A stretch of 64,000 nucleotides of DNA from Methylobacterium sp. 17Sr1-1 (GCF_003173775.1 NZ_CP029552.1:4591001-4655000); one strand, 5' to 3'. Numbered from the stretch's first letter, positions 22,947 through 33,735 are shown. Numbers and translations are program-made. Notes: generated by a model not told the origin, from the letters alone.

Positions 22947-25901
22947 TCAGACCGCCAGGGCCTCGTTGAGGAAGGCCTGGAGCTGGTCGAGGTGCTTCGA
23001 CATCAGGCCGACGGCGGTCGAGGCCGAGGCCGGGCGGCCGACGTAGCGCGGGCGCTTGGAGGCGGAGCCGGCCTGGTTGAGGACCCACTCGAGGTAGGGC
23101 TCGACGAAGGCCCACGAGCCCATGTTCTTGGGCTCCTCCTGGCACCACACCACCTCGGCGTTGCGGAAGCGCGAGATCTCGGTGGCGAGGGACTTCAGCG
23201 GGAACGGGTAGAGCTGCTCGACGCGCATCAGGTACACGTCGGAGATGCCGCGCTTCTCACGCTCCTCGTAGAGGTCGTAATAGACCTTGCCCGAGCAGAG
23301 CACGACGCGCCGGACCTTGTCGTCCTTCGACAGCTTCACGCCGTCCTGCGCCTTCTCGGCGTCGTCCCACAGCACCCGGTGGAAGGTCGAGCCCTCGGCG
23401 ATGTCCGAGAGGGCCGAGACCGCCCGCTTGTGGCGCAGGAGCGACTTCGGGGTCATCAGCACCAGCGGCTTGCGGAAGTCCCGCTTCAGCTGGCGGCGCA
23501 GGATGTGGAAGTAGTTCGAGGGCGTCGTGCAGTTGGCGACCTGCATGTTGTCCTCGGCGCACATTTGCAGGTAGCGCTCGAGACGGGCGGACGAGTGCTC
23601 CGGACCCTGGCCCTCGTAGCCGTGCGGCAGCAGCATCACCAGGCCCGACATGCGCAGCCACTTGCGCTCGCCGCTACTGATGAACTGGTCGACCACGACC
23701 TGCGCGCCGTTGGCGAAGTCGCCGAACTGCGCCTCCCACAGCACCAGGGAGTTCGGCTCGGCCAGCGAGTAGCCGTACTCGAAGCCGAGCACCGCCTCCT
23801 CCGAGAGCATCGAGTTGATGACCTCGTAGCGGCTCTGGCCGTCCTTGATGTGGTTGAGGGGCGTGTAGCGCTCCTCGTTCTCCTGGTCGATCACCACCGA
23901 GTGGCGCTGCGAGAAGGTGCCGCGCTCGACGTCCTGGCCCGACAGGCGGACCCGGTGACCTTCGGTGAGGAGCGAGCCGAAGGCCAGCGCCTCGGCGGTC
24001 GCCCAGTCCAGCCCCTCGCCGGTCTCGATCGCCTTGGCGCGGTTGTCGAGGAAGCGGCGGATGGTGCGGTGCAGGTGGAAGTCCTGCGGCACCGTGGTGA
24101 TGGCCTTCCCGATCTCCCGCAGGGTATCGGCCGGCACGCCGGTGCGGCCGCGGCGCGGGTCGTCCTCGTCCTCGCGCACCGCCTTCAGGCCCGACCAGCG
24201 GCCGTCGAGCCAGTCGGCCTTGTTGGCCTTGTAGCCGGTGGCGATGTCGAACTCGCTGTCGAGGGTGGCGCGGAACTCGGCCTTGCGGTCGTCGAGCTCC
24301 TTCTGGCTCACCACGCCGCTCTCGGTCAGCCGCTTGCCGTAGGTCTCCAGCGTCGAGGGGTGCTTGCGGATGATCTGGTACATCTTCGGCTGGGTGAACG
24401 CGGGCTCGTCGCCCTCGTTGTGGCCGAAGCGGCGGTAGCAGAGCATGTCGATCACCACCGGCTTGTGGAACTTCTGCCGGTACTCGGTGGCGATCTTGGC
24501 CGCGAAGGTGACGGCCTCGGGGTCGTCGCCGTTGCAGTGGAAGATCGGCGCCTCGACCATCTTCGCCACGTCGGACGGATAGGGCGAGGAGCGCGAGAAG
24601 CGCGGATCGGTGGTGAAGCCGATCTGGTTGTTGATGATGAAGTGGATCGAGCCGCCGGTGCGGTGGCCCTTCAGGCCCGACAGGCCGAAGCACTCCGCCA
24701 CCACGCCCTGGCCCGCGAAGGCGGCGTCGCCGTGGATGAGGAGCGGCAGCACGGTGGTGCGCTGCTCGTCGCCGGTCTGGTCCTGCTTGGCGCGCACCTT
24801 GCCGAGCACCACCGGATCGACGATCTCGAGGTGCGAGGGGTTGGCGGTCAGCGAGAGGTGGACGGTGTTGCCGTCGAAGGCCCGGTCGCTCGACGCGCCG
24901 AGGTGGTACTTCACGTCGCCCGAGCCCTCGACCTCGGCCGGCGACGACGAGCCGCCCTTGAACTCGTGGAAGATCGCCCGGAACGGCTTCGACATCACGT
25001 TGGCGAGCACGTTGAGGCGGCCGCGATGGGCCATGCCCAGCACGATGTCGGTGACGCCGAGCGCCCCGCCGCGCTTGATGATCTGCTCGAGCGCCGGGAC
25101 CATCGCCTCCGAGCCGTCGAGGCCGAAGCGCTTGGTGCCGGTATACTTGAGGTCGAGGAACTTCTCGAAGCCTTCCGCCTCGATCATCTTGTTGAGGATC
25201 GCCCGCCGGCCCTGCTCGGTGAACGAGATCTCCTTGTCCTTGCCCTCGATGCGCTCCTGGATCCAGGCCTTCTCCTCCGGATCGGAGATGTGCATGAATT
25301 CGACGCCGAGCGTCTGGCAGTAGGTCCGCTCCAGGATCGCGACGATCTCCCGGATGGTGCCGAATTCGAGGCCGAGCACGTTGTCGAGGAAGATCGGCCG
25401 GTCCCAGTCGGACTCGGCGAAGCCGTAATGCTGCGGGTGCAGTTCCTCGTGGTCGCCGCGCGGCTGCAGGCCCAGCGGATCGAGCTTGGCGTGCAGGTGG
25501 CCGCGCATGCGGTAGGCGCGGATCAGCATGATCGCGCGGACCGAGTCCTTGGTCGCCTGGAGCACGTCGGCCGGGGTGGCCGCCTGGCCCTTGGCCTCCT
25601 GCTTGGCCTTGATCTTCTCGCCGACCGCCTTCTCGATCTGCGCCCAGTTGCCGTCGAGCGCCGAGACGATCTCGCCGTTGGCGGCGATCGGCCAGTTCGG
25701 CTTGGCCCAGGACGCGCCCTCGGCGTTCTTGACGACGATCGCACTCTCCTCCTTCAGGCCGGAGAAGAAGCTGCGCCACTCGGGATCGACCGCGTTGGGA
25801 TCCCGGGTGTAGGTCGCGTAGAGCTCCTCGATGTAATCGGCGTTGCCTCCGTAGAGGAACGAGGTTCCGAGGAGGGCGTCGTTCGCGTCCTGGCGTGCCA
25901 T
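22947..25901 (-). CDS. sucA: 2-oxoglutarate dehydrogenase E1
   Basis: 984 aa thiamine-diphosphate enzyme that decarboxylates 2-oxoglutarate and reductively succinylates the E2 lipoyl group. Recognisable blocks: N-terminal E2-binding segment (LYGGNADYIEELYATYTRDPNAVDPEWRSFF-like, near residue 15), GMAHRGRLNVL, HGDAAFAGQGVVAE, GDDPEAV (thiamine region), and the C-terminal transketolase-like domain with LPHGYEGQGPEHSSARLERYLQ. The length is full. The ATG at 25901 begins MARQDANDALL. First gene of the sucAB-SDR-lpd half of the cluster. Confidence 0.98.
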   Translation of the reverse strand: MARQDANDALLGTSFLYGGNADYIEELYATYTRDPNAVDPEWRSFFSGLKEESAIVVKNAEGASWAKPNWPIAANGEIVSALDGNWAQIEKAVGEKIKAKQEAKGQAATPADVLQATKDSVRAIMLIRAYRMRGHLHAKLDPLGLQPRGDHEELHPQHYGFAESDWDRPIFLDNVLGLEFGTIREIVAILERTYCQTLGVEFMHISDPEEKAWIQERIEGKDKEISFTEQGRRAILNKMIEAEGFEKFLDLKYTGTKRFGLDGSEAMVPALEQIIKRGGALGVTDIVLGMAHRGRLNVLANVMSKPFRAIFHEFKGGSSSPAEVEGSGDVKYHLGASSDRAFDGNTVHLSLTANPSHLEIVDPVVLGKVRAKQDQTGDEQRTTVLPLLIHGDAAFAGQGVVAECFGLSGLKGHRTGGSIHFIINNQIGFTTDPRFSRSSPYPSDVAKMVEAPIFHCNGDDPEAVTFAAKIATEYRQKFHKPVVIDMLCYRRFGHNEGDEPAFTQPKMYQIIRKHPSTLETYGKRLTESGVVSQKELDDRKAEFRATLDSEFDIATGYKANKADWLDGRWSGLKAVREDEDDPRRGRTGVPADTLREIGKAITTVPQDFHLHRTIRRFLDNRAKAIETGEGLDWATAEALAFGSLLTEGHRVRLSGQDVERGTFSQRHSVVIDQENEERYTPLNHIKDGQSRYEVINSMLSEEAVLGFEYGYSLAEPNSLVLWEAQFGDFANGAQVVVDQFISSGERKWLRMSGLVMLLPHGYEGQGPEHSSARLERYLQMCAEDNMQVANCTTPSNYFHILRRQLKRDFRKPLVLMTPKSLLRHKRAVSALSDIAEGSTFHRVLWDDAEKAQDGVKLSKDDKVRRVVLCSGKVYYDLYEEREKRGISDVYLMRVEQLYPFPLKSLATEISRFRNAEVVWCQEEPKNMGSWAFVEPYLEWVLNQAGSASKRPRYVGRPASASTAVGLMSKHLDQLQAFLNEALAV

Positions 25902-26130
25902 GGCGATCTGTCTATCCGCGCTGGTCGATCGGAGGCCGGCTTCTCGCCTCCGGGTGAGGCGGGAGAATGGCGGTCCATCGACGGTGGGGGCGCCCGCGGG
26001 AGCGGGCGCGAGGATGTGTTACGAACTCAAGAGAGTTGACGTTTGCTTGCGATGTGGGTGCGGGAGGCAAATCCCGCACGCCACGTCTGCCATGCGCGAG
26101 GCGAAGGGCATCGGCGTCCTAGGGGACGAC

Positions 26131-27015
26131 TCAGCCCTTCAGGACCTCGACCAGGGTCTTGCCGAGGCGCGCCGGCGACGGCGAGACGCGGATGCCGGCC
26201 TCCTCCATCGCGGCGATCTTGTCCTCGGCGCCGCCCTTGCCGCCCGAGATGATCGCGCCGGCATGGCCCATCCGGCGGCCGGGAGGCGCCGTGCGGCCGG
26301 CGATGAAGCCGACCATCGGCTTCTTGCGGCCGCGCTTGGCCTCGTCACGGATGAACTGCGCCGCCTCTTCCTCGGCCGAGCCGCCGATCTCGCCGATCAT
26401 CACGATCGACTCGGTCTTGTCGTCCTTGAGGAACATCTCGAGCATGTCGATGAACTCGGTGCCCTTCACCGGGTCGCCGCCGATGCCGACCGCGGTGGTC
26501 TGGCCGAGGCCCTCGTTGGTGGTCTGGAACACCGCCTCGTAGGTCAGGGTGCCGGAGCGCGACACGATGCCGACCGATCCCGGGCGGAAGATGTTGGCCG
26601 GCATGATGCCGATCTTCGACTCGCCGGCGGTGACGATGCCGGGGCAGTTCGGGCCGATCAGGCGCGACTTCGAGCCCTCGAGCGAGCGCTTCACCCGCAC
26701 CATGTCGAGGACCGGGATGCCTTCGGTGATGCAGACGATCAGCGGGATCTCGGCGTCGATCGCCTCGCAGATCGCGTCGGCGGCGCCCGGCGGCGGCACG
26801 TAGACCACCGAGGCGTCGGCGCCGGTGGCGTGGCGGGCTTCCTTCACGGTGTCGAACACCGGCAGGCCGAGATGGGTCGCGCCGCCCTTCCCCGGCGAGG
26901 TGCCGCCGACCATCTTGGTGCCGTAGGCGATCGCCTGCTCGGAGTGGAAGGTCCCGTTCTTGCCGGTGAAGCCCTGGCAGATGACCTTGGTGTTCTTGTC
27001 GATGAGGATGGACAC
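26131..27015 (-). CDS. sucD: Succinyl-CoA synthetase alpha subunit
   Basis: 294 aa. CoA-binding Rossmann domain with [14 protein letters not shown], then the ligase domain with the phospho-accepting His in [18 protein letters not shown]. It pairs with SucC to make succinate and a nucleoside triphosphate from succinyl-CoA. Full length. It follows sucC on the same strand; the 154-base gap contains three hairpins. Confidence 0.98.
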   Translation of the reverse strand: MSILIDKNTKVICQGFTGKNGTFHSEQAIAYGTKMVGGTSPGKGGATHLGLPVFDTVKEARHATGADASVVYVPPPGAADAICEAIDAEIPLIVCITEGIPVLDMVRVKRSLEGSKSRLIGPNCPGIVTAGESKIGIMPANIFRPGSVGIVSRSGTLTYEAVFQTTNEGLGQTTAVGIGGDPVKGTEFIDMLEMFLKDDKTESIVMIGEIGGSAEEEAAQFIRDEAKRGRKKPMVGFIAGRTAPPGRRMGHAGAIISGGKGGAEDKIAAMEEAGIRVSPSPARLGKTLVEVLKG

Positions 27016-27077
27016 GTGCGATCTCCGGAGATCTGCATTCTAGGATGGGCGGTGCGGCTCAGGCAGACCGAGCGTTG

Positions 27078-27162
27078 AGGTGCACCGCACCTGAGAAACC
27101 TGCGCCGAGGGGGAGCCCGACCGGGCTCCGCTCACGAGAAGGGCGCCTGCGAGAGGCGCCCT
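27078..27162. terminator. Three tandem perfect hairpins between sucC and sucD
   Basis: (1) AGGTGC-ACC-GCACCT at 27078-27092. (2) GGAGCCCG-AC-CGGGCTCC at 27112-27129. (3) AGGGCGCCT-GCGAG-AGGCGCCCT at 27140-27162. All stems are perfect, 6, 8 and 9 pairs. No T tract on the minus strand. They could serve RNA processing or set the ratio of sucC to sucD transcripts. Confidence 0.6.
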
Positions 27163-27169
27163 GCCCTCC

Positions 27170-28366
27170 TCAGCCCTTGCGCACCGCCGCGACGATCTTC
27201 TGCGCCGCGTCGTCGAGGTCGTCGGCCGGGATCACGTTGAGGCCCGAGGAGCGGATGATCTCCTTGCCCTTCTCGACGTTGGTGCCCTCGAGGCGCACCA
27301 CCAGCGGGACCTGCAGGCCCACCGCCTTGACGGCCGCGATCACCCCGTTGGCGATCACGTCGCATTTCATGATGCCGCCGAAGATGTTGACCAGGATGCC
27401 CTTCACGTTCGGGTCGGCGGTGATGATCTTGAAGGCCGCGGTGACCTTCTCCTCCGAGGCGCCGCCGCCGACGTCGAGGAAGTTCGCCGGCTCTTCGCCG
27501 TAGAGCTTGATGATGTCGAGGGTCGCCATCGCCAGGCCCGCCCCGTTCACCATGCAGCCGATGGTGCCGTCGAGCGCGATGTAGGCGAGGTCGTACTTCG
27601 AGGCCTCGATCTCCTTCTCGTCCTCCTCGGTGACGTCGCGCAGCTGCACGATCTCCGGGTGGCGGTAGAGGCTGTTCGAATCGAACGAGATCTTGGCGTC
27701 CAGGCACTTCAGGTGCCCGTCCTTGGTGACGATGAGCGGGTTGATCTCCAGCATGCTCATGTCCTTGGCGGTGAACGCCTTGTAGAGCTTGCTGGTCAGG
27801 TCCTCCGCCTCCTTGGCGAGCGGGCCGGTCAGGCCGAGCGCCTTGGCGACCGCGCGGCCGTGATGGGGCATCGCGCCGGTGGCCGGGTCGACCGAGAAGG
27901 TGATGATCTTCTCAGGGGTGTCGTGGGCGACCTGCTCGATGTCCATGCCGCCCTCGGTCGAGACCACGAAGGCGACCTTGCCGGTCTCGCGGTCGACGAG
28001 CATCGACAGGTAGAACTCGGTCTCGATGTCCGAGCCGTCCTCGATGTAGAGGCGGTTGACCTGCTTGCCGGCCTCGCCGGTCTGCACCGTCACGAGGGTG
28101 CGGCCGAGCATCTGCTCGGAGAAGGCCTTGACCTCCTCGACCGACTTGGCGAGGCGCACGCCGCCCTTCTCGCCGGCCTCGGCCTCCTTGAACTTGCCCT
28201 TGCCGCGCCCGCCGGCGTGGATCTGGGACTTCACGACCCAGAGCGGGCCGCCCAGCTCGTTGGCGGCGGCCTCGGCCTCGGAGGCCTTGAAGATGGCGCG
28301 GCCGTTCGAGACCGGCAGGCCGAACTCCTTGAGGACGGCCTTGGCTTGATACTCGTGGATGTTCAT
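27170..28366 (-). CDS. sucC: Succinyl-CoA synthetase beta subunit
   Basis: 398 aa. N-terminal ATP-grasp domain ([36 protein letters not shown]) and C-terminal flavodoxin-like domain with [22 protein letters not shown] and [12 protein letters not shown]. It provides the nucleotide-binding site and pairs with SucD. It lies 77 bases downstream of mdh on the same strand, consistent with an mdh-sucCD transcript. Confidence 0.98.
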   Translation of the reverse strand: MNIHEYQAKAVLKEFGLPVSNGRAIFKASEAEAAANELGGPLWVVKSQIHAGGRGKGKFKEAEAGEKGGVRLAKSVEEVKAFSEQMLGRTLVTVQTGEAGKQVNRLYIEDGSDIETEFYLSMLVDRETGKVAFVVSTEGGMDIEQVAHDTPEKIITFSVDPATGAMPHHGRAVAKALGLTGPLAKEAEDLTSKLYKAFTAKDMSMLEINPLIVTKDGHLKCLDAKISFDSNSLYRHPEIVQLRDVTEEDEKEIEASKYDLAYIALDGTIGCMVNGAGLAMATLDIIKLYGEEPANFLDVGGGASEEKVTAAFKIITADPNVKGILVNIFGGIMKCDVIANGVIAAVKAVGLQVPLVVRLEGTNVEKGKEIIRSSGLNVIPADDLDDAAQKIVAAVRKG

Positions 28367-28443
28367 GGGGCGACAAGCTTTCTTAAGTCAGGCGGGGCGT
28401 CGGGGGAGGCGGCGCGGGATCTGCCCGCGCCGCCCGTCGGGCC

Positions 28444-29571
<1,128 letters not shown>

Positions 29572-29629
29572 TCATACGATCTGAATCTGTCAGTCGAATC
29601 AATATTTTGTCGCGATGTCCCACCGCGCG

Positions 29630-29643
29630 TTACAATTTTGTAA
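29630..29643. promoter_or_regulatory. Perfect palindrome upstream of mdh, possible operator
   Basis: TTACAATTTTGTAA is a perfect 14-base palindrome in an AT-rich patch (29580-29660) that stands out from the GC-rich surroundings. It lies 224 bases upstream of the mdh start and 15 bases past the end of a TetR gene. A regulator-binding site for the TCA block is plausible. Confidence 0.4.
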
Positions 29644-29657
29644 GTTTGTCAGCAGGC

Positions 29658-30359
29658 TTACAGGGTCCCGATGCGCAGGATCCGCAGCATCGCCCGGATG
29701 ACCGCACCGAGGCGGGCCTCGATCAGGTCGCGCGGGACCTCGGCGTCGAGCTGGATCGAGACCGGGTGCAGGAAGCGGTGGCTGGTGTCGAAGATGAAGG
29801 CGAGGCCGCGCTCGCGGTCGCGCAGCGAGAAGGTGCCGGCATTCATCCCCTCCTCGATCACCCGCTCGACCAGCTGGCGCAGGCGGCCGCGGTGGCGCCG
29901 GGCGATCGGCCGCGACTCGACCGTGGCGTCGCGGTGGACGGCGAACAGGTGCGGGTCCCGCGCCAGCACCTCGCGCTGCATCGAAGCGAGCGCCAGGAGC
30001 AGGCGTTCGAGCTTGTCGTCGGCGGGGTCGGGCGCGTCCGCGATGGCGCCGAGCTCGGCCTCGACCTCGCGCAGCCAGCGGCCCGCCACCGCGTCGACGA
30101 GGGCGGTCTTCGACGGGAAGTAGCGGTAGACGTTGGCATGCGTCATGCCGGCTTCCGCCGCGACCCCGACCACGGTGACCTGCCGGTGGCCGAGCCGGCG
30201 CAGGTGGTCGGCGGCGATCGCGAGCAGCCGCGCATCGGCAGAGAGCGGCGCCGGCCTGGCGCGGGAGACCGGGGCGGCGGGAAACGGTCCGTCCGTCGGA
30301 GACGTCTCGTCGCGGGACTGGGCGCCGGAGCGGCTGCGGGGCGTAAGACTCGGGGACAC
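29658..30359 (-). CDS. TetR/AcrR family transcriptional regulator
   Basis: 233 aa. An N-terminal low-complexity region of about 38 residues precedes a TetR HTH (LLAIAADHLRRLGHRQVTVVGVAAEAGMTHANVYRYFPSKTALVDAV, about residues 44-91) and a helical ligand-binding domain. The GTG at 30359 has no strong ribosome site, so the start is uncertain. It is orphaned: no transporter or enzyme is divergent from it. It sits directly upstream of mdh on the same strand. Confidence 0.85.
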   Translation of the reverse strand: MSPSLTPRSRSGAQSRDETSPTDGPFPAAPVSRARPAPLSADARLLAIAADHLRRLGHRQVTVVGVAAEAGMTHANVYRYFPSKTALVDAVAGRWLREVEAELGAIADAPDPADDKLERLLLALASMQREVLARDPHLFAVHRDATVESRPIARRHRGRLRQLVERVIEEGMNAGTFSLRDRERGLAFIFDTSHRFLHPVSIQLDAEVPRDLIEARLGAVIRAMLRILRIGTL

Positions 30360-30465
30360 TTGGAACTCGGGGACAAGATTGAACCGGTCGTGCGACGATC
30401 CCGCCAGGGTAGCGGCGGGCCGGCGGCAGGAGAAGCCCCGGGCCGGCGCCGCAAAAGACGCAGTA

Positions 30466-31023
30466 TCAGACCCGGTAGCGCCGGTGCAGGCTCGACACCA
30501 CGTCCTCGGCCAGCCCCAGCCGCTCGGCGAGATAGGCCAGATACAGCTGGTTGACCCTGCGGCGCTGGTCGACGGCGAGCAGCGAGGCGACGTAGGCGTA
30601 GGCGCCGAGATCGGCGTCCAGGATCGCGTCGAGGAGGTCGCCGAGGGCGAGCGGCGCGGCCAGCGCCTTGTCGAGGCGCTGGCGCTCGGCCTCCGCCGCG
30701 CTGATCCGGGTGAGCGCGTCGCGCACCGGGGCGGGATCCTGCCGGCGCCCCTGGGCCAGGAAGGCCGCCGCCATCGCCTGGATGACGAGGTCGCGTTGGC
30801 CTGGCTCCAGCACCCGGAGGTTCAGGGTCAGCGGCACCAGGGTCTGATGGCGGTTCTGCAGGAAGGCGTGCAGCACCTTCTGGGCGAGGGCCTCGGTGAC
30901 CACCGCGTCCGCGCGCCCCGCCCGCCGGTCGCGCCGCGAGGCCCGGGCCGGGGCGGCCTCCGGCTCCTCGACCTCGTCGGTCGCGTCGCGTCCGAAGGCG
31001 CGGGTGAGGAAGGCGAAGCTCAT
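30466..31023 (-). CDS. Putative TerB/DUF533-like helical protein
   Basis: 185 aa. The N-terminal 45 residues are charged and variable. The C-terminal helices (LLDAILDADLGAYAYVASLLAVDQRRRVNQLYLAYLAERLGLAEDVVSSLHRRY) resemble the last helices of TerB/DUF533 (YebE-like) proteins. No metal ligands or membrane segment are obvious. Function unknown. The ATG at 31023 starts MSFAFLTRAFG. The family call is tentative. Confidence 0.5.
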   Translation of the reverse strand: MSFAFLTRAFGRDATDEVEEPEAAPARASRRDRRAGRADAVVTEALAQKVLHAFLQNRHQTLVPLTLNLRVLEPGQRDLVIQAMAAAFLAQGRRQDPAPVRDALTRISAAEAERQRLDKALAAPLALGDLLDAILDADLGAYAYVASLLAVDQRRRVNQLYLAYLAERLGLAEDVVSSLHRRYRV

Positions 31024-31148
31024 TGCGGGGTCTCGGGTCTCGCGGTCGGCATCAACGTGCGGCCGCCCGACGGGCTCCGCTGGTTCGGCCGCCAAGTCGC
31101 GTGCGCCACTCTCCCACAGCCGGCATTCTCATAGCCCGCGTTGCAGAT

Positions 31149-31167
31149 CATACGGAATTTCCGTATG
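31149..31167. promoter_or_regulatory. Perfect 9+1+9 palindrome, probable TA operator
   Basis: CATACGGAATTTCCGTATG spans 31149-31167 and ends 10 bases before the brnT-like start codon. BrnTA modules are autoregulated by the antitoxin through palindromes overlapping the promoter, so this is the expected place and shape for an operator of the HTH protein encoded downstream. Confidence 0.6.
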
Positions 31168-31177
31168 TCACACACCC

Positions 31178-31408
31178 ATGACGGCCGATCGGTTCGACCT
31201 CGCCAAGGACGCGATCAATCGCCAGAAGCACAAACTGCCCCCTGGCCTTCGGCGACCGGATCTTCGAGGACGACGAGCATCTGCTCATCCCGTCGATTCG
31301 CGAGATCGACGGAGAGGAGAGGTTCAAAGTGGTCGGATCGTCGAGGGGAAGCTGTTTACCGGCGTGTTTGTCTGGCGGGGGGAACTGCTTCGTTTCATCT
31401 CGGTGTGA
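31178..31408 (+). pseudogene. BrnT-like toxin, decayed
   Basis: Remnant of a type II RNase toxin of the BrnT family. MTADRFDLAKDAINRQKHKLP reads in one frame. The expected continuation (AFGDRIFEDDEHLLIPSIREIDGEERFKVVG) is in another frame because the C run at 31238-31242 has one extra C. A missing G near 31339 returns to the first frame (VEGKLFTGVFVWRGELLRFISV), and a TGA at 31406 replaces an expected Arg codon; the frame would otherwise run to 31453. The out-of-frame centre removes core residues, so it is probably inactive. Homopolymer error is an alternative. Confidence 0.7.
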
Positions 31409-31421
31409 AGGAGCAACAAGG

Positions 31422-31700
31422 GTGAGGAGCGAGCCTATCGCGCTGCCGGCTGACCCGGTCGACGCCGAGGATTTCGACGTGAGTGTCGATGCGCTGGACC
31501 GCAGCCAGCGCGCACGCCTGATCCGCCGGACGCGAACCGGGCTCGGCCTGTCGCAAACCGAGTTCGCCAGCCGCTTCCGGGTCCCGGTCGGTACGCTGCG
31601 CGACTGGGAGCAGGCACGGGCGACGGCGCCGGATTTCGCTGTCGCCTACGTGCGGGTCATCGGGCGGCACCCGGATCTGGTGGCCGACGCCGTCGCCTAG
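31422..31700 (+). CDS. HTH (XRE-like) antitoxin of the BrnT module
   Basis: 92 aa DNA-binding protein. The HTH (ARLIRRTRTGLGLSQTEFASRFRVPVGTLRDWEQARATAPDFAVAYVRVI) occupies about residues 32-80 and is the type found next to BrnT toxins. The GTG at 31422 was chosen because AAGGAG lies upstream and because it would overlap the original end of brnT, as is usual in such pairs. The frame is intact although its toxin partner is broken. It probably still represses its own promoter. Confidence 0.75.
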   Translation: MRSEPIALPADPVDAEDFDVSVDALDRSQRARLIRRTRTGLGLSQTEFASRFRVPVGTLRDWEQARATAPDFAVAYVRVIGRHPDLVADAVA

Positions 31701-31968
31701 GTCCCTGCGGGTGTAGGCGCGACTCTCTGGAGTCATGCCGACGACCGTCGCGGTGACCTGTTGCGGGCGGCAGGCGCCGCCGAAGGAGCAACGACGCGGG
31801 TGATCGGCCGCCGCCGCGCAAACTCTTCGCCTCCCTGCCCTGGGCGGCGCCCCGCGCGGCCCAATCTAGAGGGCCCGATACCCCGCATCAGGATCACCGC
31901 ACCGGCATGACACGCCCCCGACCGTCTATACGGAGCCTTTGCCGGAGCCTCTGCCGGAGCCCCCGCGC

Positions 31969-33735
31969 ATGACCCTCGACCAGGGCCTCGCCTTCGGCCT
32001 CATCGGGGTCACCGTCCTGCTCTTCGTCTGGGGGCGGCTGCCCTACGACCTCGTGGCGCTCCTCTCCCTCGTCGCCGGCGTCGCGCTCGGGCTGGTGCCG
32101 GCCTCGAAGGCGTTCGACGGCTTCGCCGACGACGTGGTGATCATCGTGATGAGCGCGCTGGTGATCTCGTCCGCCGTCTCCCGCTCCGGCGTGATCGAGA
32201 GCGCGATGCGCCCGTTCCTGCCCTACCTGCGAAAACCCCGCCAGCAGGTGCCGGCGCTCGCCGGCGCGGTGATGGGCCTCTCGGTCGTCACCAAGAACAT
32301 CGGGGCGCTCGCGATCCTGATGCCGGTGGCGATCCAGCTCGGCCGCAAGACCGGCACGTCGGCCTCGCAGCTCCTGATGCCGATGTCCTTCGCCTCGCTG
32401 ATCGGCGGCCTCGTCACTCTGGTCGGCTCGTCGAACAACATCATCGTCGCCAAGGTGCGGGCCGACGTCGTCGGCGAGCCCTTCGGGATGTTCGATTTCA
32501 CGCCCGTCGGCCTCGGCCTCGCGGTGGCGGGCCTCGCCTTCCTGTCGGTGGGCTACCGGCTGCTGCCGAAGGACCGGCGCCCCGGGAGCTCGCTGGCCGA
32601 CGCCTTCCGGATCGAGGCCTACACCACCGAGGCCTGCCTCTCGGCGGAATCACCCCTCGTCGGCGCCACCGTGGGCGAGCTGGAGGCGCTCGGCGACGGC
32701 GACGTGACGGTGGCGACCGTCATCCGCGAGCGCTTCCGCCGCTACGTGCCGGGTCCGGACTGGCGGCTCCAGGCCGACGACATCCTGCTCCTCGACGGCG
32801 AGCCGGAGGACCTGGAGCGCCTGGTGGCGCGGGCCAAGCTCACCCTCGTCGGCACGCAGAGCCCCGCGGGCGAGGTCGCGGTGATCGAGGCGGTGATCCC
32901 GGACGGCTCGGCGCTCGCCGGCACCACCGCGGGGGGCGCCGATCTCGCCGGGCGCCACGGCACGGCGTTGCTCGCGGTGAGCCGCTCCGGCGCGGCGATC
33001 ACCCGGCGCATCGGCAGCGTGCGCCTGCGCGCCGGCGACGTGGTGGTCCTGCGTGCTCCCCCCGAGCGCCTGGCCGAGGTGCTCTCGGAATTCGGCCTGC
33101 TGCCGCTCGCCGAGCGCAAGCTCGCGCTCGGCCACAGCCGCCGCAGCTACATCCCGATCGCGGTGCTGGCCGGGGCGATGGCGCTGGTGGCGCTCCACCT
33201 CGTGCCGGTGGCGATGGCGTTCTTCGGTGCGGCGGTGCTGCTGCTGCTCCTGCGCGTCATGACCATGCACGAGGCCTATGAGACGATCGAGTGGCCGGTG
33301 ATCGTGCTGCTCGGCGCCCTGATCCCGGTGAGCGACGCGGTGCGCGCCACCGGCGGCACCGACCTCATCGCCGGCGCGCTCTCGCACACGATGCAGAGCG
33401 TACCGCCGATGCTGGCGATCGGGCTCCTGCTGATCGCCGCGATGGCGGTGACGCCGTTCCTCAACAACGCCGCGACGGTGCTGGTGATGGGACCGATCGG
33501 CGCCAGCCTCGCCCAGAAGCTCGGGCTCAACCCGGACCCGTTCCTGATGGCGGTGTCGGTGGGAGCGGCCTGCGACTTCCTCACCCCGATCGGCCACCAG
33601 TGCAACACCCTGGTGATGGGTCCGGGCGGCTACCGCTTCGGCGACTATGCCCGCCTCGGCCTGCCGCTCTCGCTCATGGTGATCGTGGTCGGCACGCTGC
33701 TGATCAGCCTGTTCTGGCCGGTGGCGCCGCGGTGA
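31969..33735 (+). CDS. SLC13-family permease with central RCK_C (TrkA_C) domains
   Basis: 588 aa inner-membrane transporter. Several TM segments at the N-terminus (GLAFGLIGVTVLLFVWGRLPYDLVALLSLVAGVALGLV) include the motif SLIGGLVTLVGSSNNIIVAKV. Two cytosolic RCK_C-like domains lie at about 210-290 and 300-385. The second membrane half carries FLNNAATVLVMGPIGASLAQ and DFLTPIGHQCNTLVMGPGGY. This is the divalent-anion:Na+ symporter layout; dicarboxylates, sulfate or other anions are possible. The ATG at 31969 follows a short GGAGCC repeat. Confidence 0.88.
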   Translation: MTLDQGLAFGLIGVTVLLFVWGRLPYDLVALLSLVAGVALGLVPASKAFDGFADDVVIIVMSALVISSAVSRSGVIESAMRPFLPYLRKPRQQVPALAGAVMGLSVVTKNIGALAILMPVAIQLGRKTGTSASQLLMPMSFASLIGGLVTLVGSSNNIIVAKVRADVVGEPFGMFDFTPVGLGLAVAGLAFLSVGYRLLPKDRRPGSSLADAFRIEAYTTEACLSAESPLVGATVGELEALGDGDVTVATVIRERFRRYVPGPDWRLQADDILLLDGEPEDLERLVARAKLTLVGTQSPAGEVAVIEAVIPDGSALAGTTAGGADLAGRHGTALLAVSRSGAAITRRIGSVRLRAGDVVVLRAPPERLAEVLSEFGLLPLAERKLALGHSRRSYIPIAVLAGAMALVALHLVPVAMAFFGAAVLLLLLRVMTMHEAYETIEWPVIVLLGALIPVSDAVRATGGTDLIAGALSHTMQSVPPMLAIGLLLIAAMAVTPFLNNAATVLVMGPIGASLAQKLGLNPDPFLMAVSVGAACDFLTPIGHQCNTLVMGPGGYRFGDYARLGLPLSLMVIVVGTLLISLFWPVAPR

